Below are positions 31,577 to 41,108 of a DNA stretch of 64,000 nt, one piece after another. Below the pieces are notes generated by a model. It saw only the letters and a program-made list of their open reading frames with translations, ran no database searches and had not been told where the DNA came from. This DNA is from Tepidibacillus_B infernus. Lineage in GTDB: Bacteria; Bacillota; Bacilli; Tepidibacillales; Tepidibacillaceae. The stretch's first letter is position 1, and every line of letters starts with the position of its first letter. The position numbers and the translations under genes are program-made. The stretch is from contig NZ_JBLWFI010000001.1 of the NCBI RefSeq assembly GCF_048898065.1, forward strand, positions 62,001-126,000, read 5' to 3'.

Positions 31577-32329
31577 ATGTCAATTCAAGTAAATAATTTG
31601 AACGCTTGGTATGGAGATTTTCATGCTATAAGAGATATAAATTTGGATATAAAAGATAAACAAGTTACAGCTTTAATTGGACCGTCTGGTTGTGGGAAAT
31701 CTACATTTATTCGTACGATCAATCGCATGCATGAAGTGATTGAAGGTGCACGAGTTACTGGTGAAATCATCGTTGATGGCCAAAACATTTATGATACGAA
31801 TATAGACCCAGTAAGCGTACGCCACCGAATTGGGATGGTTTTTCAGAAACCTAATCCATTCCCGACGATGTCGATTTACGATAATGTGATTGCTGGCTTA
31901 CGTTTAAATGGAACGAAAGATAAAAAAATCTTAGATGAAAAAGTAGAGACTAGTTTAATTCAGGCTAATCTTTGGGACGAGGTCAAGGATCGTTTAAATA
32001 AAAATGCCATGGGGTTATCTGGTGGTCAACAACAACGTCTATGTATTGCTAGAACCTTAGCAGTAGAACCAGATGTAATATTGATGGATGAACCAACATC
32101 TGCACTTGACCCGATTTCTACATTAAGAGTTGAAGAATTGGTTCATTCTTTAAAGGATAAGTATACAATCATCATCGTCACTCATAATATGCAACAAGCG
32201 GCTCGTGTGTCTGATAAAACTGCCTTTTTCCTAAATGGTGAGTTGATTGAATATGATGATACTGTTAAAATCTTTTCAAACCCTAAAAACCAAAAGACAG
32301 AGGATTATATAACTGGTCGTTTTGGTTAA
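31577..32329 (+). CDS. pstB: Phosphate ABC transporter ATPase PstB
   Basis: This 250-residue ATPase has Walker A GPSGCGKS, Q-loop FQKPNPFP, signature LSGGQQQR, Walker B VILMDEPTSALDP and switch His VTHNM. ATG 31577 behind GAGGTGG gives the usual length; the longer upstream frame would be encoded by the inserted repeat and is rejected. It powers phosphate uptake. Confidence 0.94.
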   Translation: MSIQVNNLNAWYGDFHAIRDINLDIKDKQVTALIGPSGCGKSTFIRTINRMHEVIEGARVTGEIIVDGQNIYDTNIDPVSVRHRIGMVFQKPNPFPTMSIYDNVIAGLRLNGTKDKKILDEKVETSLIQANLWDEVKDRLNKNAMGLSGGQQQRLCIARTLAVEPDVILMDEPTSALDPISTLRVEELVHSLKDKYTIIIVTHNMQQAARVSDKTAFFLNGELIEYDDTVKIFSNPKNQKTEDYITGRFG

Positions 32330-32348
32330 TACAAGGAGATGATACACT

Positions 32349-33005
32349 GTGCAAAGAAAAAGCTTTGATCAAGAATTGAATACTTTGCAACAAAACTTGT
32401 TGCAAATGGGTAATCTTGTTGAAGAAGCCATTGAAAAATCCCTTGAATCGTTGTCTAATTTGGATAAAGATTTAGCAAGAAAAGTGGTAGAGGATGATGT
32501 CAAGGTAAATGAAATGGAAGATCAAATTGAAACACTTGCCGTTCAATTAGTGGCTACTCAACAACCAGTTGCTAAAGATTTAAGGAAAATTATAGCAGCT
32601 ATTAAAATTGCAAGTAGTTTAGAAAGAATGGCTGATTTATCAAGAGATATTGCGAAGGTAACGATTCGAATTGAAGAAGACCACTTATTAAAACCCTTAG
32701 TTGATATCCCTCAAATGGCGCAAATGGTAAAACAAATGTTAACGAACGGATTAAAATCTTATATTGAGGAAAATGTTGAGTTAGCGTTTGGTTTAGCTGA
32801 AATTGATGATAAGGTTGATAAATTGTATAGTACGGTTTTACGTGATTTATTAGAGATTATGACCAAAAAACCTGAAACGCTAAGCCAAGCAATGTTACTC
32901 TCATTTGTAGCCAGATATATCGAACGAATTGGAGATCATGCTACAAATATCGGAGAGAGTGTCATTTACTTGGTAAAAGGGAACAAACCAGATTTAAATC
33001 TATAG
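32349..33005 (+). CDS. phoU: Phosphate-specific transport regulator PhoU
   Basis: This 218-residue helical protein has two PhoU repeats. The metal-binding motif family is seen in MADLSRDIAKV and RYIERIGDHATNIGESV. It starts at GTG 32349 behind AAGGAGATG and ends the pst operon. PhoU links PstB activity to the PhoR kinase and represses the response when phosphate is plentiful. Confidence 0.93.
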   Translation: MQRKSFDQELNTLQQNLLQMGNLVEEAIEKSLESLSNLDKDLARKVVEDDVKVNEMEDQIETLAVQLVATQQPVAKDLRKIIAAIKIASSLERMADLSRDIAKVTIRIEEDHLLKPLVDIPQMAQMVKQMLTNGLKSYIEENVELAFGLAEIDDKVDKLYSTVLRDLLEIMTKKPETLSQAMLLSFVARYIERIGDHATNIGESVIYLVKGNKPDLNL

Positions 33006-33011
33006 TGAAAC

Positions 33012-33040
33012 TTGACTTTTATCATAGCCATTCTTATAAT
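33012..33040 (+). promoter_or_regulatory. thrS promoter
   Basis: TTGACT and TATAAT are exactly 17 bp apart, immediately upstream of the T-box leader. Confidence 0.75.
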
Positions 33041-33049
33041 ACTAATTAT

Positions 33050-33335
33050 TAAAAAACTTAGTTAAAAAAATAGTTAGATCGACGATGATGAGGACATGAA
33101 TGATCAAGTACCAGTGTTTATAGAGAGAATCCTTGGCTGAGAGATTCTTAACTAGGGTTGATGATTTACCCCCTTTGAGTCATAATAGCGAAAAGAAAAG
33201 TAGCTATTATCGGTAGTCACCGTTATCTATATGAGCATTTATTTAGGAAGTAGGGATATTTCCTTCATAAATGAAATTTGGGTGGAACCACGGCACAATC
33301 GTCCCATAGAGGATGAATGTGCTTTTTTTATTGAA
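33050..33335 (+). ncRNA. T-box leader of thrS (Thr, ACC specifier)
   Basis: The T-box core GGGTGGAACCACGG at 33280 is followed by a terminator ending in a U-run at 33324-33331. In stem I the codon ACC (33168-33170) sits just before CCCTTTGAG, matching the place where TTC precedes GCTCTGGAG in the pheS leader, so it is the specifier for threonine. Uncharged tRNA-Thr would stabilise the antiterminator. Confidence 0.9.
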
Positions 33336-33380
33336 AAAAATTTTTTGCATCAAAATCACTAAAAAGGAGTGTTATGAAGG

Positions 33381-35297
33381 ATGGATAAGATTAAGATTAC
33401 GTTTCCGGATGGTTCTTTTAAAGAGTTTGACAAGGGTATAACTATCGAAGATATTGCTGCTTCCATAAGCCCAGGTCTAAAGAAAAAAGCCATAGCTGGT
33501 AAAGTAAATGGTAAATTGGTAGATCTATATTTACCCATTGAAGAAGATGCTACAGTAGAAGTTGTGACAATGGACAGTGAGGATGGACTTGAAGTCTATC
33601 GCCATAGCTCTGCTCATTTATTAGCACAAGCTGTGAATCGTTTGTATCCTGGGACAAAATTTGGTATTGGTCCAGTAATCGAAGACGGTTTTTACTACGA
33701 TATGGATATTCCTGAACAGCTCTCAACAGATGATTTAGAAAAAATTGAAAGAGAAATGAAGAAAATCATTAAAGAAGACTTACCGATTCGTAGAAAGGTA
33801 GTATCACGTGAAGAGGCATTGGAAATTTTCAAAGGAATAAATGATGATTTGAAAGTGGAGATCATCAATGAGTTACCAGAGGATGCTGAAATCACGATTT
33901 ATGAACAAGGTGAATTCTTTGACCTTTGCCGTGGCCCTCACTTACCATCAACAGGAAAAATTAAAGCGATTAAGTTATTAAGTATCGCTGGTGCTTATTG
34001 GAGAGGGGATTCTGATCGCCAAATGTTACAACGAATTTATGGAACCTCTTTCCCTAAAGAAAATCAATTAGAAGATTACTTACATTTCTTAGAAGAAGCA
34101 AAAAAACGTGATCATCGCAAACTAGGTCGGGAATTAGAGCTCTATATGTTCTCAGACGAGGCTCCTGGAATGCCATTCTACCTAGAAAATGGAATGATCA
34201 TTCGTAACCAATTGGAGAATTTCTCAAGAAAACTTCAAGAAGAAGCTGGATATAGAGAGGTTCGTACTCCACTTGTGATGAATCAACGTCTCTGGGAGCA
34301 ATCTGGACACTGGGAACATTATAAAGAAAATATGTATTTCACTGACGTCGATGATACCAAATTTGCACTAAAACCAATGAATTGCCCAGGTCATATGTTG
34401 ATTTATAAAAATCAATTACATTCTTATCGCGATCTTCCATTACGTATTGCTGAATTCGGCCAAGTTCATCGCCATGAGTTATCAGGTGCATTAAATGGAA
34501 TGATGCGTGTTCGTACCTTTACTCAGGATGATGCACATATTTTCGTAAGACCTGATCAGATTGAATCGGAAATTAAAGAAGTTATTAAGTTGATTGATAA
34601 AATCTACAGTGTATTTGGTTTTGATTATAAAGTTGAATTATCTACTAGACCTGAAGATTCAATGGGGTCAGATGAATTATGGGAACAAGCAGAGACAGCG
34701 TTAAAAAATGTGTTGGATCATTTGGGAATGGAATACACCATCAATGAAGGAGATGGCGCATTCTATGGTCCAAAAATTGATTTTCATATTCTTGACGCAT
34801 TGAAGCGTAGCTGGCAATTGGCAACCATTCAGCTTGACTTCCAAATGCCTGAAAAATTTGATTTACACTATATCGGGGAAGACAATCAGCGTCATCGTCC
34901 AGTTGTCATTCATCGTGCGATTATGGGTTCTATTGACCGATTTATTGGGATCATTACTGAACATTATGCCGGTGCATTCCCTACTTGGTTAGCACCTGTT
35001 CAAGCAAAACTTCTGCCAATTGCTGAACCTCATCATGATTATGCAAAAGAAGTATTAAAAAGAATGCAAGAAGCAGGCATTCGTGTTCAATTAGATGATC
35101 GTAACGAAAAGATTGGTTATAAGATCCGTGAAGCACAACTACAAAAAGTGCCTTATATGCTTGTGATTGGTGATAAAGAGATGGAAAACGGTACTTTATC
35201 TGTTCGTAAGCGTGGAGAAGGGGATCTAGGTGCACAAGCGATTGACCAAGTAATCGCCCAATTGGTTGAACAAATCAATCAGAGAACAGCAAACTAA
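33381..35297 (+). CDS. thrS: Threonyl-tRNA synthetase
   Basis: This 638-residue class II synthetase has a TGS domain (residues 1-63), an editing-type domain with HRHSSAHLLAQAV and the tRNA_SAD region, catalytic motifs MRVRTFTQDDAHIF and HRAIMGSIDRFIG, and the zinc Cys near 333 in MNCPGHM. The anticodon-binding domain is C-terminal (KLLPIAEPHHDYAKEV). Full length. It is controlled by the T-box upstream. Confidence 0.96.
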   Translation: MDKIKITFPDGSFKEFDKGITIEDIAASISPGLKKKAIAGKVNGKLVDLYLPIEEDATVEVVTMDSEDGLEVYRHSSAHLLAQAVNRLYPGTKFGIGPVIEDGFYYDMDIPEQLSTDDLEKIEREMKKIIKEDLPIRRKVVSREEALEIFKGINDDLKVEIINELPEDAEITIYEQGEFFDLCRGPHLPSTGKIKAIKLLSIAGAYWRGDSDRQMLQRIYGTSFPKENQLEDYLHFLEEAKKRDHRKLGRELELYMFSDEAPGMPFYLENGMIIRNQLENFSRKLQEEAGYREVRTPLVMNQRLWEQSGHWEHYKENMYFTDVDDTKFALKPMNCPGHMLIYKNQLHSYRDLPLRIAEFGQVHRHELSGALNGMMRVRTFTQDDAHIFVRPDQIESEIKEVIKLIDKIYSVFGFDYKVELSTRPEDSMGSDELWEQAETALKNVLDHLGMEYTINEGDGAFYGPKIDFHILDALKRSWQLATIQLDFQMPEKFDLHYIGEDNQRHRPVVIHRAIMGSIDRFIGIITEHYAGAFPTWLAPVQAKLLPIAEPHHDYAKEVLKRMQEAGIRVQLDDRNEKIGYKIREAQLQKVPYMLVIGDKEMENGTLSVRKRGEGDLGAQAIDQVIAQLVEQINQRTAN

Positions 35298-35313
35298 AAT
35301 CTTTTTGTTGTGT

Positions 35314-35343
35314 TTGACAAAGAAGTAACAATTATGGTAATAT
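35314..35343 (+). promoter_or_regulatory. Promoter of the infC operon
   Basis: TTGACA at 35314 and TAATAT at 35338 are 18 bp apart, just before the L20 leader. Confidence 0.55.
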
Positions 35344-35349
35344 AATTTA

Positions 35350-35480
35350 GTAAATTTTTATATAGTGGATATTAAGCAGAAGCGCCCGCTTCTCACCTGA
35401 TCGACATGGGGTTGACAGGTTCATATGGTCGGTGAATCAATGATAGTGTGGGCGCGTGGCGTCTACACTTTTTTGCTTTT
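35350..35480 (+). ncRNA. Ribosomal protein L20 leader of infC-rpmI-rplT
   Basis: A hairpin AGAAGC-GCCC-GCTTCT (35379) begins a structured leader. It ends in a terminator (GTGTGG-GCGC with GCGT-CT-ACAC, then TTTTTTG, about 35447-35479). Position and parts match the Bacillales L20 leader, where L20 binds its own mRNA and causes early termination. Confidence 0.8.
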
Positions 35481-35514
35481 TTATCCATTGAATGTTTATT
35501 GGAGGTGGCAGGTT

Positions 35515-36021
35515 ATTAGCAAAGAACATTTGATAAATGAGGAAATTCGTGCGCGTGAAGTTCGTGTAGTTGGACCAGATGGAGAACAAATTGGGATTCT
35601 TCCGCTTAAAGAAGCGCTTAAATTAGCTGAGGAAAAAAATCTAGATTTGGTAAATGTTGCTCCTACAGCAAAACCACCAGTTTGTCGTATTATGAATTAT
35701 GGTAAGTTTAGATATGAGCAAAGCAAGAAAGAAAAAGAAGCTCGCAAAAATCAAAAAGTAATCAATGTCAAAGAAATTAGGCTTAGTCCGACTATTGAGG
35801 AAAATGATTTTCAAACGAAACTTCGTAGTGCAATTAAGTTCCTTAAAGCTGGCGATAAAGTGAAATGTAGTATACGTTTCCGTGGGCGTGAAATTGCTCA
35901 CCAATCGATTGGTGAAAAAGTTTTAGATCGTCTAGCAAAAGAAGTAGAGGATATTTCAGTCATTGAACGCAAGCCTAAGTTAGAAGGCAAAAGTATGATC
36001 ATGATTTTAGCGCCAAAATAA
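35515..36021 (+). CDS. infC: Translation initiation factor IF-3
   Basis: IF-3 has about 168 residues here, with N-domain NEEIRAREVRVVGPDGEQIGI, linker KEKEARKNQKVINVKEIRLSP and C-domain RSAIKFLKAGDKVKCSIRFRGREI. No ATG/GTG/TTG fits: the codon after GGAGGT with eight-base spacing is ATT at 35515, giving ISKEHLINEEIRARE, the same arrangement as the rare ATT start of B. subtilis infC. The frame is open upstream to 35425, but that part is the leader terminator. A rare start allows IF-3 to limit its own synthesis. Confidence 0.93.
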   Translation: MSKEHLINEEIRAREVRVVGPDGEQIGILPLKEALKLAEEKNLDLVNVAPTAKPPVCRIMNYGKFRYEQSKKEKEARKNQKVINVKEIRLSPTIEENDFQTKLRSAIKFLKAGDKVKCSIRFRGREIAHQSIGEKVLDRLAKEVEDISVIERKPKLEGKSMIMILAPK

Positions 36022-36049
36022 TAGTCGTTATAGATAGGAGGAAATAGTC

Positions 36050-36247
36050 ATGCCAAAAATGAAAACTCATCGTGGAGCTGCAAAACGTTTTAAGAAAACA
36101 GGTAGTGGAAAGCTTAAGCGTAGTCATGCTTATACAAGTCACCTTTTAGAAGCTAAAAGTCCAAAACGTGGACGTCAATTACGTAAAAGTGCGGTAGTAA
36201 GTAAAGGTGACCAAAAACGTATTGAGCAAATGTTAACTTATTTATAA
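36050..36247 (+). CDS. rpmI: Ribosomal protein bL35
   Basis: This 65-residue basic protein reads MPKMKTHRGAAKRFKKTGSG at its start, the standard bL35 sequence. A TAGGAGG ribosome site precedes it. It is the middle gene of infC-rpmI-rplT. Confidence 0.97.
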   Translation: MPKMKTHRGAAKRFKKTGSGKLKRSHAYTSHLLEAKSPKRGRQLRKSAVVSKGDQKRIEQMLTYL

Positions 36248-36283
36248 TCATCGAAAAGATTCGCAATCTAGGAGGGAATAGAT

Positions 36284-36643
36284 ATGGCAAGAGTAAAAGG
36301 CGGATATGTTAGTCGTCGTCGTCGTAAAAAAATCTTAAAACTTGCTAAAGGTTATTTTGGTTCAAAACACCGTTTATTTAAAACAGCAAAAGCACAAGTA
36401 ATGAAATCATTATTATATGCTTATCGTGACCGTCGTCAGCGCAAACGTGACTTCCGCAAATTATGGATTGCACGTATCAATGCTGCTGCACGCATGAATG
36501 GTCTTTCATATAGTAAATTTATGCATGGCTTAAAAATAGCAGGTGTAGATATTAACCGTAAAATGCTAGCTGACTTAGCTGTAAATGATGCAAAAGCATT
36601 TGCAGACCTTGCAGAATTAGCTAAAGGAAAAATCAATGCCTAA
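36284..36643 (+). CDS. rplT: Ribosomal protein bL20
   Basis: This 119-residue 23S rRNA-binding protein has MARVKGGYVSRRRRKKILKL and the AYRDRRQRKRDFRKLWIARINAAAR core. It is also the autoregulator that binds the operon leader at 35350-35480. A strong terminator follows. Confidence 0.97.
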   Translation: MARVKGGYVSRRRRKKILKLAKGYFGSKHRLFKTAKAQVMKSLLYAYRDRRQRKRDFRKLWIARINAAARMNGLSYSKFMHGLKIAGVDINRKMLADLAVNDAKAFADLAELAKGKINA

Positions 36644-36651
36644 ATTTTTAT

Positions 36652-36676
36652 AAAAACACCCTATATGGGTGTTTTT
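36652..36676 (+). terminator. Terminator of infC-rpmI-rplT
   Basis: AAAAACACCC pairs with GGGTGTTTTT around TATAT. Confidence 0.88.
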
Positions 36677-36717
36677 CATTATTCCATCACTTTTGTTGGT
36701 AATATTGGGGGTCCAAT

Positions 36718-38427
36718 ATGAAGGTCATTCTGTCGACATTAAATGCAAAATATATTCATTCTTCACTTGCATTACGTTATCTTAAGGCATATAGTCAACG
36801 TGAATTTCCTGACATAAAAATTCTTGAATACTCGATTAAAGAACCGATCTTACAAATGGTCAGTGAGATCTATCAAAAAGACCCTGACGTAGTAGGTTTC
36901 TCTTGTTATATTTGGAATATTGAAGAGACCATTCAGTTAATTCAACTATTAAAAAAAGTGAAGCCTGAAGTCAGGATTGTATTAGGTGGTCCTGAAGTTT
37001 CCTATGACCTTGATTATTGGTTTAAAAGAGTACCAGAAATTGATGTCATTGTGGTTGGAGAAGGAGAAGCCACTTTTTTGCATCTACTTCAAGCTTTTGA
37101 AATGAACAATTCTCTTGATCAAGTGCTAGGGATTGCCTATCGAGAAAAGGATACGTATCGCATAAATCCTTCGCAGCCTAAATTGGATTTGAATGAAATT
37201 CCTAGCCCATACAAAGATCTGGATGATCTTCAATCCCTAAAGGATCGAATTGTCTATTTTGAGGCAAGCAGAGGCTGTCCTTTTTCATGTGCTTATTGCT
37301 TATCTTCCATAGAAACAGGGGTTAGATATTTTGCATTAGAGAGGGTAAAGGAAGATCTTCTTCAATTGATCAAAAGCGGTGTCAAGCTGATTAAGTTTGT
37401 GGATCGAACCTTTAATATCAATAAGAAATATGCACTTGAAATCTTTCAATTTCTCATCGAAAACCATCAAGGGACTGTATTCCAATTTGAAATCACCGCT
37501 GATATTATGAAACAGGATGTTCTACAATACCTTATTGATTATGCACCTGATGGAATCTTTCGTTTCGAAATCGGTGTTCAATCAACCAATGAGTATACCA
37601 ATTCCTTAGTTCATCGTCGGCAAAACTTTAAAAAGCTAAGTGAAACGGTACTCAAATTAAAAGAAAGCACCAAAATTGATAAACATTTAGACTTAATTGC
37701 AGGACTTCCAGAAGAAGATTATGCATCCTTTCGCAAAACCTTTAACGATGTATTTGAGTTAAGGCCAGAAGAATTACAACTAGGTTTTTTAAAAATGTTA
37801 AGAGGGACGGCTATCTGGAAGGAAGCCAAAAAATATGGTTATATTTATATGGATAAAGCACCCTATGAAATATTGGCAAATAACGTTCTTTCTTTTTCAG
37901 ATGTCATTCGGATTAAAAGGGTAGAAGAGGTATTAGATAAATATTGGAATGCACAACGAACAAATCGAACCATTGAATATCTAGTTCGTTATGAGTTTGC
38001 ATCAGCATTTGACTTCTTTCAGCAGTTTGGAGATTATTGGGAAAGCAAAGGATGGAACCGAATTGGCCATCAATTAGAAACCTTGTATAGCAGATTACAT
38101 GATTTTTTAATTGAAACGGGTATTCAACATTTAGAGATTGCTCAAGGTTTGATGAAACTAGATTACTTTCTTCAATTTAATCATAAGCCAAGAAAAACAT
38201 GGTGGGAATTTAGCCTATCCAAAAAAGAACAAACAGAAATATTAAAGGAATTCATGCGAGATTTAGATTTAAGTGAAAATGAGCTACATAAGCATGTCAT
38301 GATTGAAGTGGTTCCTATTGATATCGAAGCTTTTTTAACAATAGGTGAAATAAAAGAACAAAATACTTTGCTAGCGGTCTATTATAACCCACCAATTAAG
38401 CCAAAGTATTTTACTAAAAGACGATAG
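36718..38427 (+). CDS. B12-binding-domain radical SAM protein (DUF4080 type)
   Basis: This 569-residue protein has an N-terminal B12-binding-like fold (about residues 1-140; VVGFSCYIWNIEETIQLI, LGGPEVSYD), a radical SAM core with the cluster motif CPFSCAYC near residues 192-199 and DLIAGLPEEDYASF, and a C-terminal region like DUF4080. It may be a methyltransferase or thioether-type enzyme acting on an unknown substrate. The ATG follows a GGGGG stretch. It is probably monocistronic or read through into nhaA. Confidence 0.8.
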   Translation: MKVILSTLNAKYIHSSLALRYLKAYSQREFPDIKILEYSIKEPILQMVSEIYQKDPDVVGFSCYIWNIEETIQLIQLLKKVKPEVRIVLGGPEVSYDLDYWFKRVPEIDVIVVGEGEATFLHLLQAFEMNNSLDQVLGIAYREKDTYRINPSQPKLDLNEIPSPYKDLDDLQSLKDRIVYFEASRGCPFSCAYCLSSIETGVRYFALERVKEDLLQLIKSGVKLIKFVDRTFNINKKYALEIFQFLIENHQGTVFQFEITADIMKQDVLQYLIDYAPDGIFRFEIGVQSTNEYTNSLVHRRQNFKKLSETVLKLKESTKIDKHLDLIAGLPEEDYASFRKTFNDVFELRPEELQLGFLKMLRGTAIWKEAKKYGYIYMDKAPYEILANNVLSFSDVIRIKRVEEVLDKYWNAQRTNRTIEYLVRYEFASAFDFFQQFGDYWESKGWNRIGHQLETLYSRLHDFLIETGIQHLEIAQGLMKLDYFLQFNHKPRKTWWEFSLSKKEQTEILKEFMRDLDLSENELHKHVMIEVVPIDIEAFLTIGEIKEQNTLLAVYYNPPIKPKYFTKRR

Positions 38428-38479
38428 TGTGATAAAATTTTGTTTTAGTGAGACTAAAATATAGGGGAGGAAAAACGAC

Positions 38480-39646
38480 GTGCATAAGACAGTCAATCTT
38501 TTAAGGGAGTTCTCCATTCCCTTGATCTCCGGTGTTATTGTTGCTTTATTATGGGCAAATCTTTCGCCACACAGTTATGAAACCTTTGTAGAAGGCGAGT
38601 TTTTTAATGGGATTAGCTTTCATTTCTTTGTAAATGATATCTTTATGGTTTTCTTCTTTGCGATTGCAGCTGTAGAGATCGTTCAAAGCTTATCGCCTGG
38701 AGGGGATTTAAACCCGTTAAAGAAAGCGGTTAATCCGTTAATGGCTACATTGGGTGGAGTACTTGGGCCAGTAGCTGTTTATTTACTTCTTAATTCACTG
38801 ATTGGCTCTCCAGAATATTTAAGAGGATGGGGGATTCCAACAGCTACGGATATCGCGCTAGCATGGCTAGTTGCTCGCTTTGTTTTTGGTGATAAACATC
38901 CAGCTGTTTCCTTTTTATTATTATTAGCAATTGCAGATGATGCCATCGGGTTAGTGATCATTGCAATTTTCTATCCTGATCCTGTGAATCCTGTAGAACC
39001 TATTTGGTTACTAGTAACATTTGCAGGTATGGCAATCTCTTTTATTTTAAGAAAAAAAGGAGTAACCAATTATTGGCCTTATCTTCTCTTAGGTGGCGTT
39101 CTTAGCTGGATAGGCTTACATAATGCTCATTTGCATCCTGCACTAGCATTAGTCGTGATTATTCCATTTTTACCAAATCCAAAAGAAGAACATGGGCATT
39201 TATTCGAAGATGATGAGACCTCTCATACTACCCTTACGAAATTTGAACATGAGTGGAAAATCTTCGTAGATTTCGGATTATTTATGTTTGGTTTATCCAA
39301 TGCTGGTGTAGAGTTTTCTGAAATTGGGACAACGACTTGGTTAGTTTTTGTCGGATTACTTGTCGGAAAAACGGTGGGAATCTTTATTTTAGGTTCTATT
39401 GCCAAAATGTTAGGTTTCCCATTACCAACAGGTATGGGAATGAAAGAATTATTCCTTGCTGGTGTCGTTGCTGCGATGGGATTAACAGTCGCACTCTTTG
39501 TGGCAGGGGCTGCGTTTACTGATCCAGTGATCCAAGGAGCAGCAAAAATGGGAGCGCTCTTTAGTGCAAGTGCTGCAATTTTTGCCTTTATCCTTGGCAA
39601 ACTACTAGGTATCAAAAAGATGAAAGAAACCAGTACGCAAAATTAA
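38480..39646 (+). CDS. nhaA: Na+/H+ antiporter NhaA (first copy)
   Basis: This 388-residue antiporter has about 12 membrane helices. The ion-binding Asp pair is in LLLAIADDAIGLVI, and GIPTATDIALAWLVARFVFG holds the helix-IV TD motif. The start is GTG 38480 behind GGGGAGG. A second, similar nhaA lies 1.7 kb downstream across an IS3 element. Its terminator hairpin was split by that element. Confidence 0.93.
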   Translation: MHKTVNLLREFSIPLISGVIVALLWANLSPHSYETFVEGEFFNGISFHFFVNDIFMVFFFAIAAVEIVQSLSPGGDLNPLKKAVNPLMATLGGVLGPVAVYLLLNSLIGSPEYLRGWGIPTATDIALAWLVARFVFGDKHPAVSFLLLLAIADDAIGLVIIAIFYPDPVNPVEPIWLLVTFAGMAISFILRKKGVTNYWPYLLLGGVLSWIGLHNAHLHPALALVVIIPFLPNPKEEHGHLFEDDETSHTTLTKFEHEWKIFVDFGLFMFGLSNAGVEFSEIGTTTWLVFVGLLVGKTVGIFILGSIAKMLGFPLPTGMGMKELFLAGVVAAMGLTVALFVAGAAFTDPVIQGAAKMGALFSASAAIFAFILGKLLGIKKMKETSTQN

Positions 39647-39700
39647 GTCTTAATGACCCACGTAAAACTATATTTTAAGCTAAATGAAATGAATGATGAA

Positions 39701-39711
39701 AGACTCTAAGG
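39701..39711 (+). terminator. 5' arm of an nhaA terminator split by the IS3-family element
   Basis: AGACTCTAAGG here is complementary (one T-G wobble) to CCTTGGAGTCT at 41197-41207, which runs into TTTTTTT. The 1.46-kb IS sits in the loop, so the two arms are the halves of one former rho-independent terminator. Confidence 0.65.
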
Positions 39712-39756
39712 AAATTAATAAAGTGTACCCTTTGTAAAGGACATTTTAAAAAAACT

Positions 39757-40614
39757 CTAAGCAACTTGGAGAAGATGATGTCTGTATTGTGCAGGCGTCA
39801 TCTTTTTTAAGTTCCACTGACCTCGATAATGATTGTAATAGATTATATAACTCTTTATCTCTCGTTTTACATCTTCTAACGTTTCACACGATTCAAAGTC
39901 CGTTTCATCTTTCAAATGCCCAAAGAACGATTCCTGCGGCGCATTATCCCAACAGTTCCCACGACGTGACATCGATTGACCTAATCCCATTCTCTTCACA
40001 AGTATTTGAAATTGGGGGCTGGTATAATGCACTCCTTGATCCGAGTGGATGAATGCACCCTCCGCTAGTTTTCCACCTTTCTTCTTTAATTTCTTTACCG
40101 TATTTAGGGCGATATCTAGTGTTATTTTGTCAGACACTTCATAGGATAGAATTTCATTAGTTTCGGCATCTTTTATAGTAGATAAATAGGCGCGTTTTCC
40201 TTTTCCATAACTTAAATAAGTGATGTCTGTTAATAATACTTTTCCAGCGATTCCTTGCTTAAATTCACGATTTAATAGGTTCGGTAATGTTCTATGCTCT
40301 TTTGTAGCCTTTGCCATTCTTCGATAAGGATTTGCTTTTCGAATCGGGCAAACGATGCCGTACTTTCTCATAATGCGACGAATTCGTTTTAGGTTATAGG
40401 TAATTTGAAACTGATTTTCTAACGTCATTTTAATTTGACGTGCGCCTTTCTTACGACGACGAAAATTGAACGCTTTTAAAATAACTTCTTTTACTTCTTC
40501 GTCTGCTTGATCATAAGCTTGTCTAGTAAGTTGTGCATCTGTCGAAAAATAACGATAATAACCTGATCGAGAGACCCCAACTAATTCACAAAGATAGCGT
40601 ACCATCCGATTCAA
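39757..40614 (-). CDS. IS3-family transposase OrfB (DDE integrase domain)
   Basis: This rve-type integrase has an HTH_21 region near the N-terminus (RRKKGARQIKMTLENQFQITYNLKRIRRIMRKYGI). Catalytic parts are TDITYLSYGKGK (first Asp), HSDQGVHYTS (second Asp) and WDNAPQESFFGHLKDE (Glu). The frame without a start codon extends upstream to about 40683, so the active enzyme is probably the OrfAB fusion made by -1 frameshifting at the G-AAA-AAG site where orfA ends. It looks intact, so the element may still be active. Confidence 0.88.
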   Translation of the reverse strand: MNRMVRYLCELVGVSRSGYYRYFSTDAQLTRQAYDQADEEVKEVILKAFNFRRRKKGARQIKMTLENQFQITYNLKRIRRIMRKYGIVCPIRKANPYRRMAKATKEHRTLPNLLNREFKQGIAGKVLLTDITYLSYGKGKRAYLSTIKDAETNEILSYEVSDKITLDIALNTVKKLKKKGGKLAEGAFIHSDQGVHYTSPQFQILVKRMGLGQSMSRRGNCWDNAPQESFFGHLKDETDFESCETLEDVKREIKSYIIYYNHYRGQWNLKKMTPAQYRHHLLQVA

Positions 40615-40664
40615 GTTGTATTTTTCTATGACATACTGGATTAACTGAAATTTTTGTTCTGCTG

Positions 40665-41108
40665 TTAATTTCCCTTTTTCTTTACCAGCATCCTTTCTGC
40701 TAAATCGATCTTTTTTAATAATTCATTTTCTGCACGTAACAATGCATTTTGTGCCTCCAATCTCGCATATTTTTCTTCTATACTTAATTCACGTTTAAAT
40801 GGACGCCCTGAATGGTTTTTACGCGAATCTTCAAGTCCTGCTATACCATTTTCTTTGTAAGCAGTACGCCATCGTTTTAAAGCAGATTTAGCACGTTCTA
40901 TCCCAACAATTTCAATATCAAACCCTGCATCTTCAAAGATTTGACGTGAAAATTTCCCTTCCTCATATTCTTTAACTGCCTTTGCTTTAAATTCATCTGT
41001 ATATGTAATTGCTTTTTTACTAACAGATTTTACATAAGGATGCTTTTTCAATATTTCCTGCTCTTGTTTTGTAAATAATATTTTCGACATTGTTTTCCGC
41101 TCCATCAA
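40665..41108 (-). CDS. IS3-family transposase OrfA (helix-turn-helix, leucine zipper)
   Basis: This 147-residue DNA-binding protein has two helix-turn-helix-like parts (YTDEFKAKAVKEYEEG, KRWRTAYKENGIAGLED) and a C-terminal leucine-zipper-like coil (EEKYARLEAQNALLRAENELLKKIDLAE). It ends in LVKKKGN within an A-rich slippery stretch overlapping the OrfB frame. It recognises the IS ends. Confidence 0.85.
   Translation of the reverse strand: MMERKTMSKILFTKQEQEILKKHPYVKSVSKKAITYTDEFKAKAVKEYEEGKFSRQIFEDAGFDIEIVGIERAKSALKRWRTAYKENGIAGLEDSRKNHSGRPFKRELSIEEKYARLEAQNALLRAENELLKKIDLAERMLVKKKGN

Noticed and set aside
35425..35514. Longer IF-3 starting inside the leader
   Set aside because: The extra residues are encoded by the L20-leader terminator and have no family similarity.
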